A stretch of 64,000 nt of DNA from Paraburkholderia ultramafica (GTDB lineage Bacteria; Pseudomonadota; Gammaproteobacteria; Burkholderiales; Burkholderiaceae): positions 36,748-100,747 of the forward strand of contig NZ_CADIKK010000030.1 in the NCBI RefSeq assembly GCF_902859915.1. The letters are read 5' to 3'. Under the pieces are notes generated by a model. The model saw only the letters and a list, made by a program, of their open reading frames with translations. It searched no databases and was not told the DNA's origin. Of this stretch, positions 18,362 through 26,571 are shown one piece after another. How positions within the stretch are numbered: the first letter of the stretch is position 1; each line of letters begins with the position of its first letter. The position numbers and the translations under genes were made by a program.

Positions 18362-19288
18362 ATGACTGCTTTCGACGTACGCATCGGCATCAACCCGTTA
18401 TCGTGGATGAACGACGATCTGCCGTCGCTAGGCGGCGAGACGCCGCTCGACGTGGCGTTGACGGAGGGCCGCCGGATTGGCTATCAGGGCTTCGAACTCG
18501 GCAACAAGTTTCCGCGCGAGCCGCAGGCGTTGAAGACGCTGCTCGCGCAATACGATCTCGCACTGGTGTCCGGCTGGTACTCCGGGCAGCTCGCGCGACG
18601 CAGCGTCGAAGAAGAAATCGCGTCGGTCGACCCGCATCTCGAACTGCTCGCGCAAAACGGCGCAACGGCGATGGTGTATGGCGAAGTCGCCGATTCGATT
18701 CAAGGTGCGCCGCAGCCGCTTTATCAACGGCCGCGTTTTTTCAGCGACACGCAATGGGCCGCGTACGCGGCGCGCGTCGACGAATTCGCGCGTTATACGC
18801 TCAGCCGTGGCGTGCGGCTCGCGTATCATCATCATATGGGCGCTTATGTCGAAACGCCCGCCGACGTCGATCAGCTGATGGCGCGCACGACCGACGCCGT
18901 CGGCCTGCTGTTCGACGCCGGACATATCACGTTTGCGGGCGGCGATCCGCTCGCGGTGCTCGACAAACACATCGCGCGGGTGTGCCACGTGCATTGCAAG
19001 GACGTGCGCCCCGCCGTGATGAAGCTGGCGCGCAATCGCAACTGGAGTTTTCTCGACGCGGTGATCGCCGGCGCTTTCACGGTGCCCGGCGACGGCGCGG
19101 TGAATTTCCCGGCGCTCATCACCCGCCTGAAGCGGCATGGCTATCGCGGCTGGCTGGTGGTCGAAGCGGAACAGGACCCGGTGGTGGCGCCGTCGTTCGA
19201 ATACGCGCAGAAGGGCTATATGACCTTGCGCGGGTTGGTCGATGCACCGCTCGACGCCGCGGACAAGACCGTGCAGGAGGTGGCATGA
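18362..19288 (+). CDS. iolE: myo-inosose-2 dehydratase
   Basis: TIM-barrel enzyme of the xylose isomerase-like superfamily, 308 aa, removing water from scyllo-inosose. Conserved segments include GINPLSWMNDD at the N-terminus, GFELGNKFPR, YHHHMGAYVETP, LLFDAGHITFAGGD and HVHCKDVRPAV, which hold the metal ligands. ATG 18362 after GAATGAGGACG gives the standard start; a longer form would begin inside iolD. It overlaps iolB by 4 bp (ATGA). Confidence 0.94.
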   Translation: MTAFDVRIGINPLSWMNDDLPSLGGETPLDVALTEGRRIGYQGFELGNKFPREPQALKTLLAQYDLALVSGWYSGQLARRSVEEEIASVDPHLELLAQNGATAMVYGEVADSIQGAPQPLYQRPRFFSDTQWAAYAARVDEFARYTLSRGVRLAYHHHMGAYVETPADVDQLMARTTDAVGLLFDAGHITFAGGDPLAVLDKHIARVCHVHCKDVRPAVMKLARNRNWSFLDAVIAGAFTVPGDGAVNFPALITRLKRHGYRGWLVVEAEQDPVVAPSFEYAQKGYMTLRGLVDAPLDAADKTVQEVA

Positions 19289-20085
19289 GTTTATTGGTGA
19301 AGGCACAGCGCGAGGGCCAGACGATCGCGCGAGTAACGCCGCAGTCCGCCTGCTGGCGTTATGTGGGATTCGCCGCGTACCGGTTGGGCACGGACGAAGT
19401 CGTGCACGTGTTCGAACCGTCGTGCGAGGTGTGTATCGTCGTGCTCACCGGCGCGGTGAATATCGAAACCGCCGACGCCACGTGGACCTCGCTGGGTTCG
19501 CGCGACAGCGTGTTCGAGGACGCCGCGCCGTACGCGGTGTATCTGCCGCCCAACGTGCGCGCGACGATTCGCGCTTGCCGCGACGCCGAGATCGGCGTCG
19601 CGAGCGCGCCCGCCAAAGGCGAGTATCCGGCGCGCCTGATCGAGCCGGCTTCGATGACGCGCTCCACGCGCGGCAAAGGGCTGAATACGCGCTACGTATG
19701 CGATATTCTTCCGCAGACCGAGCCTGCCGAAGCGCTGCTGGTGGTTGAAGTCAGAACGCCGGGCGGGCACGCTTCGAGTTATCCGCCGCACAAGCACGAC
19801 ACCGACAACGTCCCTCACGAGAGTTCGCTCGAAGAGACTTACTATCATCGGCTCGATCCGCCGCAAGGATTCGCGTTCCAGCGCGTGTACACCGATATGC
19901 GCGACATCGACGAGTCGATGGCGGTGGAGGATCACGATGTCGTGATGGTGCCGCGCGGCTATCACCCGGTGGTGGTGCCGTATGGGTATGACTCGTACTA
20001 TCTGAACGTCATGGCGGGTGGGCAACGGGTCTGGCATTTCCGCAACGACCCGGCGCACGAGTGGATCATTAATAAGGATGCTTGA
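19285..20085 (+). CDS. iolB: 5-deoxy-glucuronate isomerase
   Basis: Bicupin isomerase of 266 aa that converts 5-deoxyglucuronate to 5-dehydro-2-deoxygluconate, the IolC substrate. Cupin metal motifs are visible at SYPPHKHDTDN and in the EETYYHRLDPPQGFAFQRVY segment. A perfect GGAGG at 19276-19280 sets ATG 19285. The same frame is open far upstream within iolE, but that is an artefact of GC content. It is the last gene of the plus arm and is followed by an 11-bp inverted repeat. Confidence 0.94.
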   Translation: MSLLVKAQREGQTIARVTPQSACWRYVGFAAYRLGTDEVVHVFEPSCEVCIVVLTGAVNIETADATWTSLGSRDSVFEDAAPYAVYLPPNVRATIRACRDAEIGVASAPAKGEYPARLIEPASMTRSTRGKGLNTRYVCDILPQTEPAEALLVVEVRTPGGHASSYPPHKHDTDNVPHESSLEETYYHRLDPPQGFAFQRVYTDMRDIDESMAVEDHDVVMVPRGYHPVVVPYGYDSYYLNVMAGGQRVWHFRNDPAHEWIINKDA

Positions 20086-20095
20086 CGATCCATCC

Positions 20096-20135
20096 TGCGC
20101 GGCGCATCGGCAAGGCGCTCTGACTGCGCCGCGCA
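20096..20135. terminator. Inverted repeat between convergent iolB and livF
   Basis: TGCGCGGCGCA at 20096-20106 and its exact complement at 20125-20135, with an 18-nt loop. No T-tract follows, so it is a possible Rho-assisted or 3'-protecting structure. Confidence 0.4.
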
Positions 20136-20218
20136 AGCAAATCCACTCCCCTGCTTCCTGAGCGCCAGATCGACATGCAACGGCGAAGCAGTAAAACCGC
20201 CGTGTGCCATAGCACCGC

Positions 20219-20932
20219 TCAGCCGACGCCAAGCCACTCCTGCATCACGTCGGAGCGCGTCAGAAACGTCGCCAGCTCGCCGTCGAACACGATCTCGCCA
20301 TGTCCCATCACGGCGACCCGGCTGGCGATCTCCTGCGCAATCACGAGGCGCTGTTCGATCAGCAGCATCGCCACGCCGCGATCGCGCAGCATCCGCAAAC
20401 ATCCGGCGACCTGCTCCATCACGACACTCGCGAGACCCTCGCCGGGCTCGTCGATCACCAGCAGATCGGGATCGCCGAGCAGCGCCCGCGCGAGCGTCAG
20501 CATCTGCTGCTCGCCGCCCGATAGCGCGCCGGCACGCGTACGCTTGCGTTCGCCCAGCACGGGGAAAAGCGCGTACGCGTCGTCGAAAGTGAAGCGCGGC
20601 GTGCGGCCGCGAGCGCGCGGCGCGACACCGAGTTGCAGATTCTCGTGGACGCTCAGCGTCGGGAACACGTCGCGATGCTCAGGCACGTAACCGAGCCCAA
20701 GACGCGCGATCTCGAAGGTGCGCAGACCGCCGAGCGAACGGCCCGCGAAACGCAGCTCGCCCTCGCTGCGCACGAGGCCCATGAGCGCGCGCGCCAGCGT
20801 CGAGCGGCCGGAGCCATTGCGCCCGACCAGCGCCAGCACTTCGCCGGGCTCGATGCGCAGCGTGACACCGTGCAATGCCTGGCTCGCGCCGTACCACGCG
20901 TTCAGCGCGCCAATGTCGAGCAGCGCGCTCAT
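20219..20932 (-). CDS. livF: Branched-chain amino acid-type ABC ATPase LivF, with altered Walker A
   Basis: 237-residue LivF-type ATPase. The signature LSGGEQQMLTLARALL and Walker B LLVIDEP are normal. Walker A reads GRNGSGRST, so the usual lysine (residue 43) is arginine, encoded by CGC at about 20804-20806. In most ABC proteins that lysine binds the ATP phosphates. The partner LivG has an intact GPNGAGKST, so the complex may be asymmetric. ATG 20932 overlaps the livG stop by 4 bp; the much longer open frame upstream is livG antisense-frame noise. Confidence 0.9.
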   Translation of the reverse strand: MSALLDIGALNAWYGASQALHGVTLRIEPGEVLALVGRNGSGRSTLARALMGLVRSEGELRFAGRSLGGLRTFEIARLGLGYVPEHRDVFPTLSVHENLQLGVAPRARGRTPRFTFDDAYALFPVLGERKRTRAGALSGGEQQMLTLARALLGDPDLLVIDEPGEGLASVVMEQVAGCLRMLRDRGVAMLLIEQRLVIAQEIASRVAVMGHGEIVFDGELATFLTRSDVMQEWLGVG

Positions 20933-21702
20933 GGACCAACCCCTGCGCGCCCCGCGCCGAACCCCGCGCCGAGATACGCGGCGCGCACCGCCGCATCCGC
21001 GCGAATCGCCGCCGGCGTGCCGCTCGCGATGATGCGCCCTTGCACCAGCACGGAAATCCGATCGGCGATCGCGAACACCGCATCCATGTCGTGCTCGACC
21101 ATCAGCAGCGTGCGGCCCGCGGTGGCTTCGCGAATCAGCTCGATCGCGCGTGCCGCTTCCGCGCGGTTCATGCCGGCAGTCGGCTCGTCCAGCAGCAACG
21201 TGTGCGCGCCGCCCGCGAGCGCAATGCCGAGATCGAGCGCGCGCTGCCCGGCATAGCTGAGCGTGCCGGCCTGCACGTCGCGGCGCGCGCTCAGGCCGAC
21301 TGCGTCGAGCACCTGTGCGGCGCGTGCGTCGACGGTACGCGAGCCGCTGAAGCGCTGCCACCAGCGCGTGCGGTCGCGCTCGGCCAGCATCGCCGCGCAG
21401 CGCAGGTTGTCGAACACGGTGAGCCGCGCGAACACGCTGGTGGTCTGGAAGCTGCGCGCGAGCCCGCGACGTGCGATCGCGGCAGGAGCGAGGCGCGTGA
21501 TCTCCGCGCCGAACAGATCGATGCGCCCGGCGTTCGGCCGCGCGCCGCCGGCAATCAGATTGAAGAGCGTCGACTTGCCCGCGCCGTTCGGGCCGATCAG
21601 CGCATGACGCTCGCCGGGCTCGATCGCGAGATCGACGCCGCGCAGAATCTGCGTGGAGCCGAAGCGTTTTTCTATGCCGTAGAGGGCGAGAGCGGGGATC
21701 AT
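20929..21702 (-). CDS. livG: Branched-chain amino acid-type ABC ATPase LivG
   Basis: 257-residue ATPase with Walker A GPNGAGKST, signature LSYAGQRALDLGIAL (a divergent LSGGQ reading LSYAG) and Walker B TLLLDEPTAGM. The LivG-specific C-terminus is present. ATG 21702 gives IPALALYGIEKRFG, the usual LivG opening; its start overlaps the livM stop by 4 bp. It works with LivF as the energising pair for the LivHM permease. Confidence 0.92.
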   Translation of the reverse strand: MIPALALYGIEKRFGSTQILRGVDLAIEPGERHALIGPNGAGKSTLFNLIAGGARPNAGRIDLFGAEITRLAPAAIARRGLARSFQTTSVFARLTVFDNLRCAAMLAERDRTRWWQRFSGSRTVDARAAQVLDAVGLSARRDVQAGTLSYAGQRALDLGIALAGGAHTLLLDEPTAGMNRAEAARAIELIREATAGRTLLMVEHDMDAVFAIADRISVLVQGRIIASGTPAAIRADAAVRAAYLGAGFGAGRAGVGP

Positions 21703-23006
21703 TGCGAGCTCCCGGCTGTTTGCGTCGAGCTGGAGCGCACGTCGACGCGCGCTCGCGCGCGGCTGGTGTAACGAGCAGCGAGCGCGCCTAGCGCGGCCAG
21801 CATGAAGACCGCGACGCCGAACCAAACCGGCGACGCGGCCATTGGCAACGGCAAGCCGGCGACGTTGAAGCCCGCGCCGTCATCCACGCCGAATTGCGCG
21901 GCGTACGCCCATTGCACCGCGAGCATCACGGCTGCACTCCACAACAGCGCGGCGGCCACACCCCATAGATAAGCCGCGCGACAGCGGCGCCAGCCGTGCG
22001 TCGCGAGGCGCGCCGCATGCCGCTCGACGAAACCCGCCAGGCCATCCGGCGACGCCACCACGACGACGACAAAGAAGAGCCCCAGATAGAACAGCCACGC
22101 CCGCGTGACGCTCGCGACCGCGGCGCTGAAAAACGTCAGCACGATCGCGCCCGCGACCGGCCCAAAAAACGCGGCCGTCCCGCCGATCACCGTGGCGATC
22201 AGCACGGCGCCCGAGCGCATCATGCCGACGCTTTCCGTCGACACCAGTTCGATATTGATCAGCCCCAGCGTCCCCGCGATGCCCGCGAAAAACGCCGACA
22301 GCACCACCACGCCATAGCGAATGCGTCGCGGATAACAGCCGATTGCCGCGGCGCGCGCCGGGTTGTCGCGCACCGCGTTCGCAAGCCGCATGAACGGCGT
22401 ACGCGACAGCGCGAGCATCGCCGCGCTCGCCAGCAGGCACCACAGCGCGATCAACGCATAGGCCTCGCGCGCCGGACCGAAGCTCCAGTTGCCCAGCCGC
22501 GCTCCGCTCGCGCGATCGATCGCCACGCCCGCCTCGCCGCCGAACCAGTCGGGCAGCGCCCACGCGGCCGCCACCACGAGCTCGCCGAGGCCGAGCGTGA
22601 TCATCGCGAACGCGGTGCCGGCGCGCCGTGTCGCGATGAAGCCGAACAGCACGCCGCACAACGCGCCGCCGAGCCCGCCGACCAGCGGCAACAGCACGAG
22701 CGGCACGCCGATCCGGTTGAACACCTGCGCGGCGACCAGCGCGCCAAGCCCGGCATAACCGGCATGACCGAACGACAGCAGCCCGGTTTCGCCGAGCAGC
22801 AGGTTGTACGAAAGCGCGAACACGATCATCGTCGCGCTCTGCGCGAGATACGCGAGCAACCAGCTTTGCGGCCAGACGAACGGCGGCACCGCAAGAAACC
22901 CGACGAGCGCCAACCACGGCGCGAGTCCGCGCCAGATCGCGCGGGACGGCGCCGCGGGCAGCGCGGACGATTCAGACGCCCCAGACGCTCGGGCCACTTT
23001 ACGCAT
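21699..23006 (-). CDS. livM: Branched-chain amino acid-type ABC permease LivM, with long C-terminus
   Basis: 435-residue inner-membrane permease. The LivM core is recognisable from SYNLLLGETGLLSFGHAGYAG near the N-terminus to a GGTAAFFGPVAGAIVLTF segment. After the core there are about 110 extra residues with two further hydrophobic segments (LWGVAAALLWSAAVMLA and SPVWFGVAVFMLAALGAL) and a Ser/Thr-rich tail, making it longer than typical LivM. Start ATG 23006 overlaps livH by 8 bp. Confidence 0.9.
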   Translation of the reverse strand: MRKVARASGASESSALPAAPSRAIWRGLAPWLALVGFLAVPPFVWPQSWLLAYLAQSATMIVFALSYNLLLGETGLLSFGHAGYAGLGALVAAQVFNRIGVPLVLLPLVGGLGGALCGVLFGFIATRRAGTAFAMITLGLGELVVAAAWALPDWFGGEAGVAIDRASGARLGNWSFGPAREAYALIALWCLLASAAMLALSRTPFMRLANAVRDNPARAAAIGCYPRRIRYGVVVLSAFFAGIAGTLGLINIELVSTESVGMMRSGAVLIATVIGGTAAFFGPVAGAIVLTFFSAAVASVTRAWLFYLGLFFVVVVVASPDGLAGFVERHAARLATHGWRRCRAAYLWGVAAALLWSAAVMLAVQWAYAAQFGVDDGAGFNVAGLPLPMAASPVWFGVAVFMLAALGALAARYTSRARARVDVRSSSTQTAGSSQ

Positions 23007-23937
23007 GATCGTCGTGCCGTCCGAACAGCCCGCGCGGGCGCAGCGCCAGCATCGCGACGAGCAACAGATACGGAATCAGCGGCGCGAGTTGCGCGAGCGT
23101 CAGCGCGTCCCATTCGGGCGGCACCGAAGCGCCGATGATCGCCAGCACATCGCCCAGCGATACATCGCTCGCCACCGCCAGCGTCTGCACGCAGCCGACC
23201 AGCAGCGACGCCACCAGCGCCCCGCTCAACGAGCCGAGCCCGCCGAGCACGACCACCACGAACACGATCGAGCCGAGCGACTCCGCCATCGCCGGTTCGA
23301 TCACGAAGAGCGGCGCGCCGATCACGCCGGCCAGCGCGGCGAGCGCCGTGCCGGCGGCGAACACGCCGGTGAACACGCGCGGCACGTTGTGGCCGAGCGC
23401 TTCGACCGCGCTCGCGTGCGTGAGCGCGGCGCGCACGATCAGCCCCGCCTTCGACACGCGCAACACCGCGTACAACGCCACCAGCATCGCCACCGACACC
23501 GCCATCATGAACGCCCGGTAGCGCGCGAAAGCTGCGCCGTACACGGTGAACAACGGGCCGTCGAGCACGGGCGGCACCGTCGCGGAAAGCGGGTTCAAGC
23601 CCCAGCCGAGCTTGACCAGCTCGCCGAGCAGATACGCGGCGCCGAACGTCAGCAGCAATTCAGGCAGATGGCCATGCACGCGCACGCGCCGCAACAGCCA
23701 GCGTTCCAGCGCCGCGCCGAGCAGCCCGACGAAGAGCGGCGCGAGCACCAGCGCGCTCCAGAACCCGGCGCGCGCGGCCACCGAGAAGCCGACGTAAGCA
23801 CCGAGCATGTAAAAGCTCGCATGCGCGAAATTCAGCACGCCGAGCATGCTGAAAATCAGCGTCAGGCCGGCCGACAGCATGAACAGCAGCAGGCCGTAAC
23901 TGACGCCGTTGAGCAGATTGATGACGAACGACTGCAC
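22999..23937 (-). CDS. livH: Branched-chain amino acid-type ABC permease LivH
   Basis: 312-residue LivH-type permease with about eight membrane segments. It carries the family openers NGVSYGLLLFMLSAGLTLIF and LGVLNFAHASFYMLGAY and the later VVLGGLGSLSGALVASLLVG. The start is GTG 23937 (no ATG fits and the SD is weak), 13 bp after the thioesterase stop, suggesting coupling. No periplasmic binding protein gene is adjacent to this livHMGF set. Confidence 0.92.
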   Translation of the reverse strand: MQSFVINLLNGVSYGLLLFMLSAGLTLIFSMLGVLNFAHASFYMLGAYVGFSVAARAGFWSALVLAPLFVGLLGAALERWLLRRVRVHGHLPELLLTFGAAYLLGELVKLGWGLNPLSATVPPVLDGPLFTVYGAAFARYRAFMMAVSVAMLVALYAVLRVSKAGLIVRAALTHASAVEALGHNVPRVFTGVFAAGTALAALAGVIGAPLFVIEPAMAESLGSIVFVVVVLGGLGSLSGALVASLLVGCVQTLAVASDVSLGDVLAIIGASVPPEWDALTLAQLAPLIPYLLLVAMLALRPRGLFGRHDDHA

Positions 23938-23950
23938 GCGCCCGGTCCGC

Positions 23951-24406
23951 CTATTCCTCTGCCGCCCGCACGGCGGCGTTCAGCGGTTCGAGCGCCGCGC
24001 GCAGATCGGCGGGCAGGCTCACCGGACGCCGCGTGACACGATCCACGTACACGTGCACGAAGTGTCCCTGCGCGGCGGGCTGAGCGTCGCCTTCCTTGAA
24101 GAGCCCTACTTCGTAACGCACGCTCGAGGTGCCGAGCCGCGTCACCCGCAAGCCCGCCTCAACGCGCTCGGGAAACACCAGCGGCGCGAAGTAGCTGCAA
24201 TGCGTCTCGACCACGAGCCCGATCGTCGCGCCATGCTCGAAGTCGAGCACGCCGGCGCGGATCAGATACTCGTTCACCACGGTGTCGAAATAGCTGTAGT
24301 AGACGACGTTGTTCACGTGGCCGTAGACGTCGTTGTCCATCCAGCGCGTGGTGATCGGCAGGAAATGCGGGTAGGCGGTGCGTGCGGCGGGGGCGGGTTT
24401 GTTCAT
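23951..24406 (-). CDS. 4-hydroxybenzoyl-CoA thioesterase-type hotdog acyl-CoA thioesterase
   Basis: 151-residue single hotdog domain of the 4HBT/YbgC group, hydrolysing acyl- or aroyl-CoA. The catalytic motif is WMDNDVYGHVNN, with the likely catalytic Asp at residue 26. It sits between an Fe-type alcohol dehydrogenase and livH on one strand. The substrate could be a CoA intermediate of whatever the Liv system imports; that is inference. Confidence 0.88.
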   Translation of the reverse strand: MNKPAPAARTAYPHFLPITTRWMDNDVYGHVNNVVYYSYFDTVVNEYLIRAGVLDFEHGATIGLVVETHCSYFAPLVFPERVEAGLRVTRLGTSSVRYEVGLFKEGDAQPAAQGHFVHVYVDRVTRRPVSLPADLRAALEPLNAAVRAAEE

Positions 24407-24466
24407 TGGAGCGTGGGGCTTGGCCGGTTATGTTGGCGATCGTCGTCGAGTGGTCGGCGGAGCGCG

Positions 24467-25615
24467 TCAAAGCGACTCGGTCAGCATGCGGCGGTAGTCG
24501 TCGGCCGTGGCTTCGCGGGGGTTCGTGCGGTGGCAGTGGTCCGCGAGCGCGCCCTGCACGACCTTGTCGAACATGCTTGCGTCGACGCCCATCTGCTGGA
24601 GCCCGGTCGGCAAGCCGAGTCGCGCCGTCATGTCGAACAACGCCTGCGCGAGATCCGCGTGCTCCGGCAAGTTCATCGCGCGACGCATCCGTGCATAGCG
24701 GCGCTCGGCAATCACGCTGTCGGCGGTCTCGTTGAAACGCAGCACCGCGGGCAGCACGACCGCGTTCAGCGTGCCGTGATGCAGCGACGTGCGGCCATTC
24801 ACCTTCAGGCCGCCCAGCGGATGCGACAGCGAGTGCACGCAGCCGAGCCCCTTCTGGAACGCCATCGCGCCCTGCATCGACGCGCTCATCATATTCAGGC
24901 GTGCTTCACGATCGCTGCCGTCCGTTGTCACGCGTTCGATGCTCGCCCACGCGCGTTCCAGACCATCCAGCGCGATGCCGTCCGCGGGCGGATTGAAGGC
25001 TGGCGCGAGAAAGGTTTCGATGCAGTGCGCGATCGCATCCATGCCGGTCGCGGCGGTCAGACCCGGCGGCAAGCCGAGCGTGAGCCCGGGATCGCAGAGC
25101 GCCGACTTCGGCAACAGATGCCACGAGTGAAAGCCGAGCTTGCGGCCGTCGTTCAGAATCACGATCGCCCCGCGCGCGACTTCGCTGCCGGTGCCCGCAG
25201 TGGTGGGTACGGCGATCAGCGGCGCGACAGCGTCGGTGATCTTCGCGCTGCCGCCTTCAATGGTCGCGTAGTGGGTCAGCGTGCCCTCGTGTGTGGCCAT
25301 GATCGCCACACCCTTTGCCAGATCGATCGACGAACCGCCGCCCACCGCGATCAGACCGTCGCAGCCTTCGTCGCGATAGATCTGCGCGGCCGCCAGCACC
25401 ATCGCTTCGGTCGGGTTGGACGGGGTGTCGTCGAAGAGCGGCACGTCGCCGAACTGCAACGCGTCGAGCGCGCGCTGTGCGATGCCGGCCGCTACCACGC
25501 CCTTGTCGCTGATCAGCAAAGGCCGCTTGATGCCGATTCGCGCGCATTCCGCCGGCAATTGCGCCAACGCGTCATAGCCCAGATGGATGTGGGTCAAGTA
25601 GTAGATATAAGCCAT
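24467..25615 (-). CDS. Iron-type (group III) alcohol dehydrogenase
   Basis: 382-residue NAD(P)-dependent dehydrogenase of the Fe-ADH superfamily. It has the nucleotide-binding GGGSSIDLAKG and TTAGTGSE motifs, and the metal-ligand region DAIAHCIETFLAP followed by GCVHSLSHPLGG. Members reduce or oxidise alcohols, maleylacetate or lactaldehyde; the substrate is not evident. ATG 25615 is chosen for the GAGGAG element just upstream. The frame remains open through a 12-bp tandem repeat upstream, which would encode an unlikely His-Ser-Leu-Arg repeat. It probably heads the thioesterase-liv transcript. Confidence 0.88.
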   Translation of the reverse strand: MAYIYYLTHIHLGYDALAQLPAECARIGIKRPLLISDKGVVAAGIAQRALDALQFGDVPLFDDTPSNPTEAMVLAAAQIYRDEGCDGLIAVGGGSSIDLAKGVAIMATHEGTLTHYATIEGGSAKITDAVAPLIAVPTTAGTGSEVARGAIVILNDGRKLGFHSWHLLPKSALCDPGLTLGLPPGLTAATGMDAIAHCIETFLAPAFNPPADGIALDGLERAWASIERVTTDGSDREARLNMMSASMQGAMAFQKGLGCVHSLSHPLGGLKVNGRTSLHHGTLNAVVLPAVLRFNETADSVIAERRYARMRRAMNLPEHADLAQALFDMTARLGLPTGLQQMGVDASMFDKVVQGALADHCHRTNPREATADDYRRMLTESL

Positions 25616-25650
25616 GCCTTGCTCCTCGCCGAAACGTGAACTCATTAACT

Positions 25651-25710
25651 GGCGCAATGAGTGTCGCAATGAGTGGCGCAATGAGTGGCGCCGTGAGTGG
25701 CACATTGAGC
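25651..25710. repeat. 12-bp tandem repeat, 5 units, upstream of the Fe-ADH gene
   Basis: Units at 25651, 25663, 25675, 25687 and 25699, consensus GGCGCAATGAGT. The first three are nearly identical, the last two degenerate. The array begins 36 bp upstream of the ADH start codon. Weaker TGCGTGGT-like repeats continue to about 25795. Confidence 0.85.
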
Positions 25711-25811
25711 GACGCGTCGATTGCCGCTCGCGGGTCCGCTTTCCGTCGCGCTCGCTGCGTGATTTGCTACGTGGTTTTTTGCGTGGTCTGATGCGTAGGT
25801 AGTTGCGTCGC

Positions 25812-26342
25812 TTATTGCCCCGGCCTGTCGACGAATTCGAACGGCAAGCCGCGCCGCCGCATCCATTCGCCAAGCGCCTGACCGGTGCCCGCGCGCCACG
25901 GCCGCAATCTCGCCGGTTCGACCAGCCGGTATTCGAGCAACTCGGGCGACAGCGCGATGGTTCCGTACGCCTTCACGTGGTACGCGATGATCAGTTCGTT
26001 CTTGCGGATGAATTCATACACGCCGATCAACTCGACCGTCTCCGTGTGCAGCGAGGTCTCTTCCAACACCTCACGGGCGATGCCCGCTTCCGGCGTCTCG
26101 CCGTTTTCGAGGAAGCCGGTGATCAGCGCGAACATGCCCTCGGTCCACGCGGCATTGCGTGCCAGCAGAATCTTGCCCTCATACTCGACGATCGCCGCCA
26201 CCACCGGCAGCGGATTGTTCCAGTGGACATAGCCGCACGCGGTATCGGGACAGCTCTGGCGGATGCGGCCGCCGTCATGCTCGGGATCGGCGCGCACGGT
26301 CAAAGGTGTGGCGCAGCGAGGACAAAATCGGTATTCGGTCAT
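25812..26342 (-). CDS. NUDIX hydrolase with N-terminal zinc ribbon (NudC-like, short)
   Basis: 176 aa. A CPRC ... CPDTAC zinc-ribbon (residues 7-36) precedes a NUDIX domain, as in NADH pyrophosphatases, but the N-terminal NudC domain is missing. The NUDIX box reads GFLENGETPEAGIAREVLEE followed by TSL, so the box glycine is serine. Likely a nucleoside-diphosphate-derivative pyrophosphatase. ATG 26342. It is separate from the downstream ADH by 196 bp containing repeats. Confidence 0.88.
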   Translation of the reverse strand: MTEYRFCPRCATPLTVRADPEHDGGRIRQSCPDTACGYVHWNNPLPVVAAIVEYEGKILLARNAAWTEGMFALITGFLENGETPEAGIAREVLEETSLHTETVELIGVYEFIRKNELIIAYHVKAYGTIALSPELLEYRLVEPARLRPWRAGTGQALGEWMRRRGLPFEFVDRPGQ

Positions 26343-26510
26343 GGCGTGGGGGGCGTCTCTTTTGTCTTGGGTCTGATTGTGTTTTGCGCGCTGTTTTGTG
26401 CGGGGCGGTGCGTGGGTTAAGGCTCAGTTTAGCGTGTGGTTCGTGAACAGTTCGCGGCGTGGTTCGGTCGCAAGGTTTGGTGCTCGGGTTGAATACTCAA
26501 CGCGCTTCTT

Positions 26511-26571
26511 CCAGCCCACCTTTTCCAGCCCACCTTTTCCAGCCCACCTTTTCCAGCACACCTTTTCCAGC
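26511..26571. repeat. 14-bp tandem repeat, 4 full units plus a partial
   Basis: Units CCAGCCCACCTTTT at 26511, 26525 and 26539, a one-base variant at 26553 and a partial at 26567. They lie in the 489-bp gap between the MFS and NUDIX genes. I see no gene in the rest of that gap. Confidence 0.88.

Noticed and set aside
18403..19284. Long N-terminal extension of iolB
   Set aside because: The frame lies inside iolE and has no protein character; GGAGG before ATG 19285 fixes the iolB start.
25651..25710. Short CRISPR-like array
   Set aside because: Units are contiguous 12-bp repeats with no spacers; no cas genes in the window. The same holds for the arrays at 26511, 33530 and 52234.
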